A DNA stretch of 64,000 nt from Micrococcus terreus (GTDB lineage Bacteria > Actinomycetota > Actinomycetes > Actinomycetales > Micrococcaceae), in contig NZ_FPCG01000003.1 in assembly GCF_900116905.1 (NCBI RefSeq), forward strand, positions 270,107 to 334,106, in the 5' to 3' direction. Positions within the stretch are counted from its first letter, which is position 1. Every line of letters starts with the position of its first letter. This document shows, one piece after another, positions 1-11,027 of the stretch. The notes below the pieces were generated by a model, which did not search any database, was not told where the DNA came from, and saw nothing but the letters and a program-made list of their open reading frames with translations. Position numbers and translations under genes: made by a program.

Positions 1-648
1 GCCCCGGTAGTACGCCAGGGAGACGGTGAAGATCAGGATCGCCAGGATCACCGGCCACTTCAGCGCGTTCCACGTGGCCACGGACTCGGCGGTGAACCCG
101 AGCACCCGCCCGAGCCGTTCGGAGAACTCGCCGCCGATCACCACCAGCGTCAGGGTGGCGATCATCCCGAGCATCAGCACCAGGGTCTCCAGCGCCACCA
201 CGGTGCGGAACCACAGGAACTGCCGTCCCTCGCGGGTGTCGTGGATGCGGTGCATGGCCCGGTGGAACGAGGCCACGGCGTTGGACGCGGAGATCAGTGC
301 GCCCACCAGGCCCAGCACCACGCCGAGCACGCCGCCGGAGGTGTTGGCCAGGGCGAGCAGCGCACCGGCTGCCACCTGCGGGTCCACGCCGGGGATCAGC
401 TCGTGGATCAGCTGCGCGCCGGTGTGGACGGTCTCGTCGGCCATGCCCACCAGGGAGACCATGGACACCATCGCCACCAGGGCCGGCAGCAGGGAGAGCA
501 TGGAGTAGAAGGTCATCGACGCCGCCACGTCCCACACCTGCAGGTCCACCAGGCGCATGACGGTCCGCCGGATCACGTAGGCCTGGGACACCCGAGGTTC
601 GCGGTAGGTGCGGGCGGGGCGCTCGCGGCGGAACAGGCGGCTGGGCAT
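1..648 (-). CDS. YihY/BrkB family inner-membrane protein, C-terminus beyond window
   Basis: The frame opens at ATG 648 and runs off the left edge after 216 codons, so the gene is partial. A basic N-terminus rich in Arg is followed by the family-typical first membrane segment, around residues 42-60 (ASMTFYSMLSLLPALVAM), and then at least three more hydrophobic stretches. This layout fits the YihY/BrkB family, polytopic membrane proteins once annotated as ribonuclease BN; their molecular role is not settled. It is divergent from the lipoprotein gene that starts at 737, so the roughly 90 bases between them must hold both promoters. The family call is good; function is unknown. Confidence 0.8.
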   Translation of the reverse strand, partial: MPSRLFRRERPARTYREPRVSQAYVIRRTVMRLVDLQVWDVAASMTFYSMLSLLPALVAMVSMVSLVGMADETVHTGAQLIHELIPGVDPQVAAGALLALANTSGGVLGVVLGLVGALISASNAVASFHRAMHRIHDTREGRQFLWFRTVVALETLVLMLGMIATLTLVVIGGEFSERLGRVLGFTAESVATWNALKWPVILAILIFTVSLAYYRG

Positions 649-736
649 GCTTCGAGGGTAGCCGGGTCCTGCGTGCGGCACCGTGATCGAAGTGCCAGGA
701 TGGACGGACGAGAACGGACCAGTCGAAGGGGAACAC

Positions 737-1621
737 ATGTCCATCCGCACCAGCCACCGCACCCGCTCCGCCCGCATCGGAAGGACCGCCTCCCTGGGAC
801 TGGTCGCCGCGCTCGCTGCCTGGGGCCTGACCGCCTGCACGGTCACCTCCGGAGAGGAGTCCTCGCAGAGCCCGACGACGGCCACCACCTCGGCCGCGGA
901 GGGCACCTCCCCCAGCGGCTCGCCCAGCGAGTCCTCGACGTCCCCGACCTCCGCCTCCGAGTCACCGTCCGCGTCGGCCTCGCCCTCGGAGTCCTCCACC
1001 GGATCCGGTCAGGCGGCCGGTGTGATGAGCCTGGACCAGCTCGGCGAGGCCCTGCTGGACGAGGAGAGCTTCCCGGTGGCGGACTCGGTGACCCGTGAGG
1101 ACACCCGGGTGGAGTCGGCGCCGTTCACCATGTACGTCAACCTCAACGGGTTCACGCCGGAGGGGGAGTGCGCCACCGCCCTGGAGAAGGTCAACACGTT
1201 CGAGGCCCCGAAGTCCTCCGCTGTGGCCTCGACCTACACCACGGACCTGCAGCCGAGCGGCGACTCCGAGGCGGCCACCGTGCAGTTCATGGCCGTGACC
1301 ACCCAGAGCGCCATGGACGCCATGTCCGTCTACTCGGAGATCCCCGAGGCCTGCGGCACCCTGCAGGGCGATGAGGGCACCGGCGCCACCGCCACGTTCT
1401 CACCCGTGGAGCTCGGCTCCGGCGCCGAGGACGTGCACGCCATGGAGCTGCGCATCGAGGCCCCCGACGGACAGGAGCAGACCATCGTGATCGGTGGACG
1501 CTCCGAGGGACGCAACCACCTGTATGCGGTGCTGTCCGTGGCAGATCTGGAGGACGCCCAGTCCATCCTGACCGCTCAGGGGGAGCGGTTCGACCAGGCC
1601 CTGGAGCAGCTGGACTCCTGA
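737..1621 (+). CDS. putative lipoprotein with Ser/Thr-rich linker
   Basis: I start it at ATG 737, preceded by an AAGGGG ribosome site at 726-731, rather than at an upstream in-frame ATG at 683. The N-terminus is Arg-rich, then hydrophobic, and ends in a lipobox (GLTAC), so the product should be lipid-anchored outside the cell. About 50 residues of Ser/Thr/Pro low-complexity linker follow. The C-terminal 190 residues are a globular domain with two well-separated cysteines (in GECAT and EACGT), recalling the extracellular sensor-type domains of actinobacterial lipoproteins. I cannot name the family. It stands alone and ends in a strong hairpin. Confidence 0.75.
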   Translation: MSIRTSHRTRSARIGRTASLGLVAALAAWGLTACTVTSGEESSQSPTTATTSAAEGTSPSGSPSESSTSPTSASESPSASASPSESSTGSGQAAGVMSLDQLGEALLDEESFPVADSVTREDTRVESAPFTMYVNLNGFTPEGECATALEKVNTFEAPKSSAVASTYTTDLQPSGDSEAATVQFMAVTTQSAMDAMSVYSEIPEACGTLQGDEGTGATATFSPVELGSGAEDVHAMELRIEAPDGQEQTIVIGGRSEGRNHLYAVLSVADLEDAQSILTAQGERFDQALEQLDS

Positions 1622-1630
1622 GACCAAGAC

Positions 1631-1673
1631 GGCCCCGCGCCTGGCCGGTGATGAACCGGTCAGGCGAGGGGCC
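1631..1673. terminator. bidirectional hairpin terminator
   Basis: GGCCCC and CGCCTG on the left pair with CAGGCG and GGGGCC on the right, closed by a GCCGGT/ACCGGT inner stem and a 5-nt loop. It lies between the convergent lipoprotein and ABC ATPase genes. There is no T-run, as is usual at this GC. The right arm runs straight into the recurrent 12-mer GCCGTCGTCGGG (1671-1682). Confidence 0.8.
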
Positions 1674-1692
1674 GTCGTCGGGAAGGGCCTGT

Positions 1693-2571
<879 letters not shown>

Positions 2572-2574
2572 GGC

Positions 2575-3438
2575 TCACGCGTCCTTTCGGGTGGCTCGGG
2601 AGGGCCGGGCGGACCGGGACTCGAAGCGGCGGGCCAGCAGGGAGAGCGGCACGGTGATGATCAGGTACATCAGGCCGGCCACCAGCACGGGGGTCAGTCC
2701 GGCGCCGAGCGCGGTGATGCCGTCGCGGCCGAACTTGGTCAGCTCATACTCGTGCGCGGCCAGTCCCAGCACGTAGACCAGGGAGGAGTCCTTGGTGAGC
2801 AGGATGACCTCGTTGGTCAGCGGGGGCAGGACCAGGCGGAAGGCCTGCGGGATGACGATGGTCAGCATGGCCCGCCAGCCGGGCATGCCCAGGGAGCGTG
2901 CGGCTTCGTACTGGCCCATGGGCACGGCCTGCAGCCCGGCGCGCAGGGTCTCGGAGATGTAGGCGGCCGAGACCATGCCCAGCGCAGCCATCACCACCAC
3001 CGGGATGGGCCACTGCACGCCGAAGGCGATCGGCACCCCGTACCCGAAGGCGATGAACACCAACAGGGCGGGCACGCCGCGGAAGAACTCGGTGTAGGCG
3101 GTGGCGATCCACCGGTAGGGGGCGAAGGAGCTCATCCGCATCAGGGCCAGGACGATGCCGCCGATCAGGCCCACGATGAACGAGGTGACCGTGTACAGCA
3201 GGGTGTTGCCCAGCCCGACCAGGATCACGTCCGGGAACATCGGGCCGATCGCGGCGAAGTTGAAGACGGAGGTGCCCAGGGTCTCCCAGTCCATGGCCAG
3301 CAGGATCGCGGCGATCACGGCCACGAACACGGCGGCCTGGATGCCGATGGAGATCTGGCGGCGGCGTTTGGCCCGTCCGGGGCGGGGTCGGGTGGCGCTG
3401 GTCTCGGCCGGTGCGCTCGGGCTGGATGCGGTGCTCAC
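2575..3438 (-). CDS. amino-acid ABC transporter permease (HisM/GlnP type)
   Basis: This is a membrane permease of the polar amino-acid family. A Pro/Arg-rich cytoplasmic N-terminus of about 30 residues precedes a first membrane helix near residues 31-48. The permease domain follows, with the typical stretch TEFFRGVPALLVFIAFGYG and the EAA-loop region (EAARSLGMPGWRAML) that contacts the ATPase. The start is GTG 3438, whose GTGA overlaps the stop of the binding-protein gene, so translation is probably coupled. The C-terminus is basic (FESRSARPSRATRKDA). A single permease gene implies a homodimer, though HisQM-like pairing with a distant gene is possible. Confidence 0.95.
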   Translation of the reverse strand: MSTASSPSAPAETSATRPRPGRAKRRRQISIGIQAAVFVAVIAAILLAMDWETLGTSVFNFAAIGPMFPDVILVGLGNTLLYTVTSFIVGLIGGIVLALMRMSSFAPYRWIATAYTEFFRGVPALLVFIAFGYGVPIAFGVQWPIPVVVMAALGMVSAAYISETLRAGLQAVPMGQYEAARSLGMPGWRAMLTIVIPQAFRLVLPPLTNEVILLTKDSSLVYVLGLAAHEYELTKFGRDGITALGAGLTPVLVAGLMYLIITVPLSLLARRFESRSARPSRATRKDA

Positions 3439-4316
3439 TGGCCGTCCTCCTCGGTGTCGGTGCTCTCGGATCCGGCCGCGGCGCCGGACTGGGTGATGTG
3501 GGCGTCAGCGGCCTCCTGGCCGAACCACTTGGTGCGCAGCTCGTACAGGGTGCCGTCCTCCTCCATCTCGGTCAGGGACCGGTTGACGGCCGAGAGCAGC
3601 AGGGAGTTCTCGGGGCCGACGCCGATCCCCAGAGACTCCCCGGTGTCGAAGGAGTCCACCACGGAGAAGCGCTCATCGTCCTTGAGGCCGTAGAGGATGA
3701 CGGACTGGTTGCCCAGCAGGGCGTCCACGGTGCCGGCCTTGAGGGCCTCCAGCTGCATGCCGCCGTCCTCGAACTGCACGGTGTTCAGGCCCTGTTCCTC
3801 GGCGTAGGCCTCACCGGTGGTGGCGGCCTGCACGCCCACGCGTTTGCCCTGGGCGGAGTCGATGTCGGTGATCCCGGAGTCCTTGCCGGACACCAGGACC
3901 AGGTCATCGTCCAGGTAGGGCAGGCTGAAGCCCATCAGACGCTGGCGTTCTTCGGTGATGGAGATCGAGGACTGGTTCAGGTCGCAGCCGGAGAGGGACG
4001 CTCCGGACTCGATCCCCTCGAAGGAGGTGTCCACCACGTTCAGCCGCACCCCGAGGTCGTCGGCGATCCGCTGCGCGATGTCGATGTCATACCCCACCAG
4101 GGTGTTGCCCTCGAAGAACTCGAAGGGCGGGTAGGGGACGTCCGCGCAGACGGAGAGCTGGTCGGGGTTGAGCAGTGGGACGGTGGTGGTCTTCTCGGCG
4201 ATCGTGTCCGAACCGGTGCCGTCGGCGGCGGGCCCGAGCACGGCGCATCCGCTCAGCGCGAGCGCACCCAGTCCCATCGCGGCCACGGCGGTCAGCCGGG
4301 GTCGTGTGGCGGTCAT
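3435..4316 (-). CDS. amino-acid ABC transporter substrate-binding lipoprotein
   Basis: This is the extracellular binding protein of the uptake operon. The N-terminus has a signal peptide ending in lipobox LALSGC. The family 3 solute-binding fold is indicated by CADVPYPPFEFFEGNTLVGYDIDIAQRIADDLG split over residues 57-89 and by the FSLPYLDDDLVLV stretch. A C-terminal tail of about 20 acidic and Ser/Thr residues is dispensable-looking. The ATG at 4316 has a GGAAGG ribosome site. As first gene of the operon it sets its expression. A TTGACA-like -35 on the minus strand (4371 to 4366) lies about 50 bases upstream, but I see no convincing matching -10. Confidence 0.93.
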   Translation of the reverse strand: MTATRPRLTAVAAMGLGALALSGCAVLGPAADGTGSDTIAEKTTTVPLLNPDQLSVCADVPYPPFEFFEGNTLVGYDIDIAQRIADDLGVRLNVVDTSFEGIESGASLSGCDLNQSSISITEERQRLMGFSLPYLDDDLVLVSGKDSGITDIDSAQGKRVGVQAATTGEAYAEEQGLNTVQFEDGGMQLEALKAGTVDALLGNQSVILYGLKDDERFSVVDSFDTGESLGIGVGPENSLLLSAVNRSLTEMEEDGTLYELRTKWFGQEAADAHITQSGAAAGSESTDTEEDGQ

Positions 4317-4654
4317 GGAGTTGCCTTCCCATGGGGCAGTGACCCCGCGCGGGAGTGGCAGGGCGTGTCAAGGGCCTCATGATAGGCCAGAGTGGATGGT
4401 GACCGGTATCTCAGACCAGCGAGGGGGACTCTCTGTGACCATGAACGTCTCTTCCGGCCGACGGCCTCTCCGCACCACCACCGCGCTGTGCATCGCCTCT
4501 GCCCACCGGCTCCAGGATGCGGCACCTCGCCTGCTCCTCCCACAGCCGGAATATCTCAGCCTCACTCAGGGTTGAGTTGAGTAGACTCAAGTTTGAGTGG
4601 AACACTGTGAATCGTTGACTGATCAGCCCGCGGACGGGCTGGAAGGAGCATGCT
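4317..4654. other. divergent intergenic region between ABC operon and clpB
   Basis: These 338 bases carry the promoters of both flanking units. The HAIR operator of clpB lies at 4571-4591. A short plus-strand frame from GTG 4435 (or ATG 4441) to 4575 would encode about 45 residues; it has a GAGGGGGAC ribosome-like site at 4421-4429 but no recognisable domain, and its stop codon falls inside the HAIR element. I treat it as unproven. Nothing else stands out. Confidence 0.5.
4571..4591 (+). promoter_or_regulatory. HAIR operator (HspR binding site) of clpB
   Basis: GTTGAGT, seven bases, then ACTCAAG matches the HAIR inverted repeat (CTTGAGT-N7-ACTCAAG) with a single mismatch and the exact spacing. 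A further half-site, TTTGAGT, lies at 4592-4598. It sits 64 bases upstream of the clpB start. In Streptomyces and mycobacteria HspR with DnaK represses clpB and dnaK operons through this element, so heat induction of clpB is expected here. HspR itself is not encoded in the window. Confidence 0.85.
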
Positions 4655-7240
<2,586 letters not shown>

Positions 7241-7263
7241 GCCCGATCACCGGTGACGCACAC

Positions 7264-7309
7264 GGCGCCGCCACCCTGACTGGACACTCCAGACCAGGGT
7301 GACGGCGCC
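7264..7309. terminator. bidirectional hairpin terminator
   Basis: GGCGCCG-CCACCCTG and CAGGGTG-ACGGCGCC form a long, nearly perfect stem between convergent clpB and the aminopeptidase gene. The right arm continues into GCCGTCGTCG (7307-7316), the core of the recurrent motif. Confidence 0.85.
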
Positions 7310-7336
7310 GTCGTCGTACGGGTGGTTCCTGCGGAA

Positions 7337-8764
7337 TCAGCAGGACTTCGGCGTGCCGGACTTGCCAGCGGAGCACTTGCTGTTGATCAGCGAGGTGTCA
7401 TACATGAACGTGCCGATGATGTTGGCTGTGGCTCGAGCCGAGTGCGTCAGCGAGGTGATGGAGACGTTGTCGATGTCGTCCTCGGGGGTGTGGTAGTTGT
7501 CGTCGTAGTAGGACAGCAGGCCCGTGGCGGGGATGCCCGAGGCCACGAACGGCGCATAGTCCGAGTTGTTGCCGTTGCCGGCCGGACCGTACTCGTGGCC
7601 GTCCCGCTCCAGCTGATCCTGCAGCAGGCTCTCCGCGCCGAGCGAGAAGTCGCCCTGCAGTACGCCCATGGTGTTCTGATGGTCCAGCGGGGCCACCATG
7701 TCCAGGTTCACGTACATGGCGATGGCCTCACGCTCGGCCGGGGTCAGGGACTCGACGTAGTGGGCCGCGCCCAGCAGGCCGATCTCCTCAGCGCCCCACA
7801 GGGCGAAGCGGACCTTGTTGTTGACCTTGTTCGCCTTCGCGGCCTGACGGGCCACCTCCAGAGCCACCACGGAGCCCGAGGCGTTGTCATGGATGCCCGG
7901 CCCCTCCGGCACGCCGTCCAGGTGCGCGCCGAGCATGACCACATTGTCCTCACGGCCGGTCCGGGTCTCGGCCAGGATGTTCACCGTGGGACGCTGCTCG
8001 GTGAGCTGGTCCAGATCCAGGGAGAGCGTCACCGGGCCCTGCTGCAGCTGGCCCAGCAGCTCCTGACCCACCGCGCGGGTCACGCCGATGGTGCCGACAT
8101 AGTCCTGCGAGGGCTCACCCAGGGTGCCGTTCAGCGGCCCCTCGGCGTTGTTGTAGATGATGACCGCCTCAGCTCCGAGACCGGCCGCGGTCACGGACTT
8201 CTGAGCGAATGGGCAGTCGCCGCGCGAGACCAAGGCCACCTTGCCCGTCAGATCCGCGTTGCCCCAGGAGGCGGTGGTGCAGCCGAGGGGATCGCTGGGA
8301 GCGGCCACCTGCGCCTGGCTGGCCTGGGCCGAGGGGGAGTAGGTGAACACCGTGTGGGCCAGGTCCTGCTCCACCGGGGTGTGCTGGGTCAGCTCGGCGC
8401 GCAGCGTCTCGGTGTAGGTGATCTCGAACTCCTGGAGCTCGACGTCATAGCCAGCCTTCTCCAGCTCGCTCACCGCATAGTCCACCGAGGCGTCATAGCC
8501 CGGGGTGCCGGCGGCACGGTTGCCGTGCTCCTCGGCGATGTCCGCCAGAGCCCGGATGTCCTGCTCCAGGTTCGTGGAGCTGATGGAGCGCACCAGCTTC
8601 TCCGGACTGTTCGGGTTCCCTCCGGCCCGATGGTCCGGGGTCTGCGAGGCCGCTGCTGCGGTGGGCGCCGCAGCGAGCGAGACAGGTTGGGCCAGCGCCG
8701 TGGGGGCACTGATCAGGGAGGCGGCCAGGACACTGGCGGCCAGGAAGGTCGATGAACGACGCAT
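7337..8764 (-). CDS. secreted M28-family aminopeptidase with PA domain
   Basis: This is a zinc peptidase expected to release N-terminal residues from peptides outside the cell. A Sec signal peptide covers about residues 1-25 (cleavage likely after TALA). A protease-associated insert spans roughly 140-240. The M28 core shows the metal and catalytic motifs: GAHLDGVPEGPGIHDNASG (His, Asp), WGAEEIGLLGA (Glu-Glu), NLDMVAP (Asp) and YHTPEDD (His). A C-terminal Cys pair (SKCSAGKSGTPKSC) could form a disulfide, as in Streptomyces griseus aminopeptidase. Length 475 is usual for the PA-containing subgroup. It is monocistronic, between a terminator and a divergent-free upstream gap. Confidence 0.93.
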   Translation of the reverse strand: MRRSSTFLAASVLAASLISAPTALAQPVSLAAAPTAAAASQTPDHRAGGNPNSPEKLVRSISSTNLEQDIRALADIAEEHGNRAAGTPGYDASVDYAVSELEKAGYDVELQEFEITYTETLRAELTQHTPVEQDLAHTVFTYSPSAQASQAQVAAPSDPLGCTTASWGNADLTGKVALVSRGDCPFAQKSVTAAGLGAEAVIIYNNAEGPLNGTLGEPSQDYVGTIGVTRAVGQELLGQLQQGPVTLSLDLDQLTEQRPTVNILAETRTGREDNVVMLGAHLDGVPEGPGIHDNASGSVVALEVARQAAKANKVNNKVRFALWGAEEIGLLGAAHYVESLTPAEREAIAMYVNLDMVAPLDHQNTMGVLQGDFSLGAESLLQDQLERDGHEYGPAGNGNNSDYAPFVASGIPATGLLSYYDDNYHTPEDDIDNVSITSLTHSARATANIIGTFMYDTSLINSKCSAGKSGTPKSC

Positions 8765-8843
8765 GGGATCACAGCTTTCCGTTTCAGGGGAGTGATGTGA
8801 AACACACCCTAAACGGGAGAGCGGACCCGGTGAAGAGTCGGCG

Positions 8844-9539
8844 TCAGCCGTCCGAGGGGCTGGGCGAGGCCGACGGCGTCGGTGATGCTGACGCCGACGG
8901 TGTGGGGGACGGCTCCACCACGGGGGTCTCCACCAGGGACGCCGTCAGGGTGCCCTGCAGGGCGTGGGCCACGCAGTCCACGCGGCGGTCGCCCTCCTCC
9001 CAGGTGGCCTGGTTGGGATGGGAGATCTCGATCCGCACCTGGGCCTGCGGGGACCCGGTCAGGGGCACCTGGCCGCAGAACTCCTCGGCCGGTCCGCGCA
9101 TCCCGCCCTCCGGGAAGGAGGCCGACTCCGGCCACGTCTTACGAGCGATCAGCTGGGCCTGGTGGGCCTTCTCACACTCGACCACAGTGGAGGCGGACTC
9201 GATGTCCTCGAAGTCCGTCAGGCAGTCCCCGGGCACCTGCTGCGCGGCCGGCACGGCGCGCGCCACGATCCCGTCCACCCCGGGGGAGGGATTGCGGGAG
9301 ACCGAGGCCTCCGGGGTGGGCGCGGTCCGGGAGGAGGACTGCAGCCACGGCACCAGCAGGGCGCCGAGCAGCACCAGGGCCGCCACCGCGGCGACCACCA
9401 CCCAACCGGCCACGCGCCGCCGAGGTGCGGGGCCGTCGTCGTGATGGTCCTCCTGCCGGTCCTGGGGGCCGGGGTCCCCGGATGGGCGCGGAGGCAGATA
9501 GGGCGAGGGGGTCTCGTCCGGAGTGCTGCGAGGTTCCAT
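8844..9539 (-). CDS. septum-formation-domain-like membrane protein
   Basis: I start at ATG 9539 because the longer frame to 9620 only adds an Arg/Pro-rich, unlikely N-terminus, and AGGAAGG precedes 9539. A Pro-rich cytoplasmic region (1-45) is followed by one membrane helix (about 47-66, VAGWVVVAAVAALVLLGALL). The extracellular domain holds PGDCLTDFED, VECEKAHQAQLIA and EEFCGQ, the Cys pattern of the actinobacterial septum-formation domain, and the protein ends in a Pro/Ser tail. The name comes from one studied member; a role in septation is not shown here. It is convergent with nothing and divergent from the DUF3073 gene. Confidence 0.7.
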   Translation of the reverse strand: MEPRSTPDETPSPYLPPRPSGDPGPQDRQEDHHDDGPAPRRRVAGWVVVAAVAALVLLGALLVPWLQSSSRTAPTPEASVSRNPSPGVDGIVARAVPAAQQVPGDCLTDFEDIESASTVVECEKAHQAQLIARKTWPESASFPEGGMRGPAEEFCGQVPLTGSPQAQVRIEISHPNQATWEEGDRRVDCVAHALQGTLTASLVETPVVEPSPTPSASASPTPSASPSPSDG

Positions 9540-9706
9540 GGGTGCCGGGATCCTTCCTGGCCTGGAGGGGCGGTGGGGGCGGCGGCGAGGGGGCCTGAAA
9601 CATGTTAACCTAGGGAGCACGAACCATCATGATCAGTGCGCACTCCCGCCCAGCCATGCCTAGACGCTGACGGCGCAGGAGTCCGAGAACAAAGGGGGTC
9701 ACGCTC

Positions 9707-9931
9707 ATGGGGCGCGGCCGTCAAAAGGCAAAGGCAACCAAGCAGGCCCGGGATATGAAGTACTTCTCCCCGGCCACTGATCTGTCGGCTCTTGAACGTG
9801 AGCTGGCCGGCGGAAGCGGGTCCCGCGGAGGCGACTATTCCGCCGTCGGGGACGGCTCGGACGAGTTCGAGTACAGCGACTACGCCGACAAGTATGCGGA
9901 CTACGTCCCTGAGGACGGCGATGACCGCTGA
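9707..9931 (+). CDS. DUF3073 domain protein
   Basis: This 74-residue protein begins MGRGRQKAKATKQARDMKYF, the hallmark of DUF3073, a small basic-to-acidic protein conserved across Actinobacteria and of unknown function. The first 20 residues are strongly basic; the rest is Asp/Glu/Tyr-rich. The start ATG 9707 has AAAGGGGGT ten bases upstream. It lies 15 bases before the sirtuin gene and probably shares its transcript. An A/T-richer stretch near 9605-9612 (TTAACCTA) is a plausible -10 region. Confidence 0.9.
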   Translation: MGRGRQKAKATKQARDMKYFSPATDLSALERELAGGSGSRGGDYSAVGDGSDEFEYSDYADKYADYVPEDGDDR

Positions 9932-9946
9932 CCGGATCCATCTCCG

Positions 9947-10969
9947 GTGAGCCACCCGTCCGACCCCGCTGAGACCGCAGCTGCAGGTCAGACCCAGGGT
10001 CCCACCACACCACCGTCGAACCCCTCGCCCCGTTGGAGCGAGGGGTTCGACGCGCTTCACCCCGCCGCCAACGGCCACCGGGCCGCACTGCGGTCCATCG
10101 CCCGCGTGGTGGAGGACACCGCGCCCCTGCAGGACGAGTCCGAGGCTCGGGCGGGGATCCTGGAGCTGCTGCGCGAGCACCGACCGCTGGTGATCACCGG
10201 CGCCGGGGTCTCCACCGACTCCGGCATCCCGGACTACCGCGGTCCCGAGGGCTCCCTGCGGCGGCACCGGCCGATGACCTACCAGGAGTTCCGGCACGAC
10301 CCGGGTGCCCGGCACCGGTACTGGGCGCGCTCTTACGTGGGCTGGCGTCAGATGGACGTGGCCGCCCCCAACGCCGCCCACCGGATCCTGGCCGACTGGC
10401 AGCGCCGCGGACTGACCGCCGGCCTGATCACCCAGAACGTGGACGGACTGCACGCCGCCGCCGGGACCCCGGAGCTGGTGCCGCTGCACGGTGACCTGGA
10501 GACGGTGATCTGCCTGCACTGCGGCGCCGCCGAGGACCGCCGCTCCCTGGACGCCCGGCTGGAGCAGGCCAACCCCGGCTACCTGGACTCGGTCCGGGTG
10601 GATCCGAGCCTGGTGAACCCGGACGGGGACATCGAGCTGGACGCCGTCGCGGTGGAGCGGTTCACCATGGTGGGCTGCCTGGTCTGCGGGTCCGAGGAGC
10701 TGAAGCCGGACGTGGTGTACTTCGGGGAGTCGGTGCCGGCGGTGCGCAAGCAGGCGGCCGCCGAGGCGTTCGAGCGAGCCGGATCGCTGCTGGCCGTGGG
10801 CACCTCACTGGCCGTGATGAGCGGCTTCAAGTTCGTGCTGGACGCCGGGCGCACCGGTAGGCCGGTGGGGCTGATCAACGGCGGGCCCACCCGTGCGGAC
10901 AGCCGGGCGCAGTGGCGCTGGCGCACCTCGATCATCCCGGCTCTGGAGTGGCTCGACGCCCAGCTCTGA
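9947..10969 (+). CDS. Sir2-family NAD-dependent protein deacylase
   Basis: Sirtuins remove acyl groups from protein lysines using NAD. The signature blocks are all present: GAGVSTDSGIPDYRG (NAD binding, near residues 86-100), TQNVDGLH, the catalytic His in PLHGDLE, two zinc Cys pairs (ICLHCG and GCLVCG) and GTSLAV near the C-terminus. Length 340 reflects a roughly 65-residue N-terminal extension before the core. The start GTG 9947 is uncertain; it lies 15 bases after DUF3073. Class assignment between deacetylase and ADP-ribosyl transferase activity cannot be made from the sequence. RTDR...HRP rather than the class III Tyr-Arg motif was not checked structurally. Confidence 0.93.
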   Translation: MSHPSDPAETAAAGQTQGPTTPPSNPSPRWSEGFDALHPAANGHRAALRSIARVVEDTAPLQDESEARAGILELLREHRPLVITGAGVSTDSGIPDYRGPEGSLRRHRPMTYQEFRHDPGARHRYWARSYVGWRQMDVAAPNAAHRILADWQRRGLTAGLITQNVDGLHAAAGTPELVPLHGDLETVICLHCGAAEDRRSLDARLEQANPGYLDSVRVDPSLVNPDGDIELDAVAVERFTMVGCLVCGSEELKPDVVYFGESVPAVRKQAAAEAFERAGSLLAVGTSLAVMSGFKFVLDAGRTGRPVGLINGGPTRADSRAQWRWRTSIIPALEWLDAQL

Positions 10970-11027
10970 ACCTGTGGTTGCATGGGCGGCACCGATCCGT
11001 GCATGCCGACCCGTCAGGAGTGCCCCC

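Noticed and set aside
4366..4384. complete sigma-A promoter for the ABC operon
   Set aside because: TTGACA is present on the minus strand but no -10 at proper spacing; TATCAT nearby lies on the wrong side.
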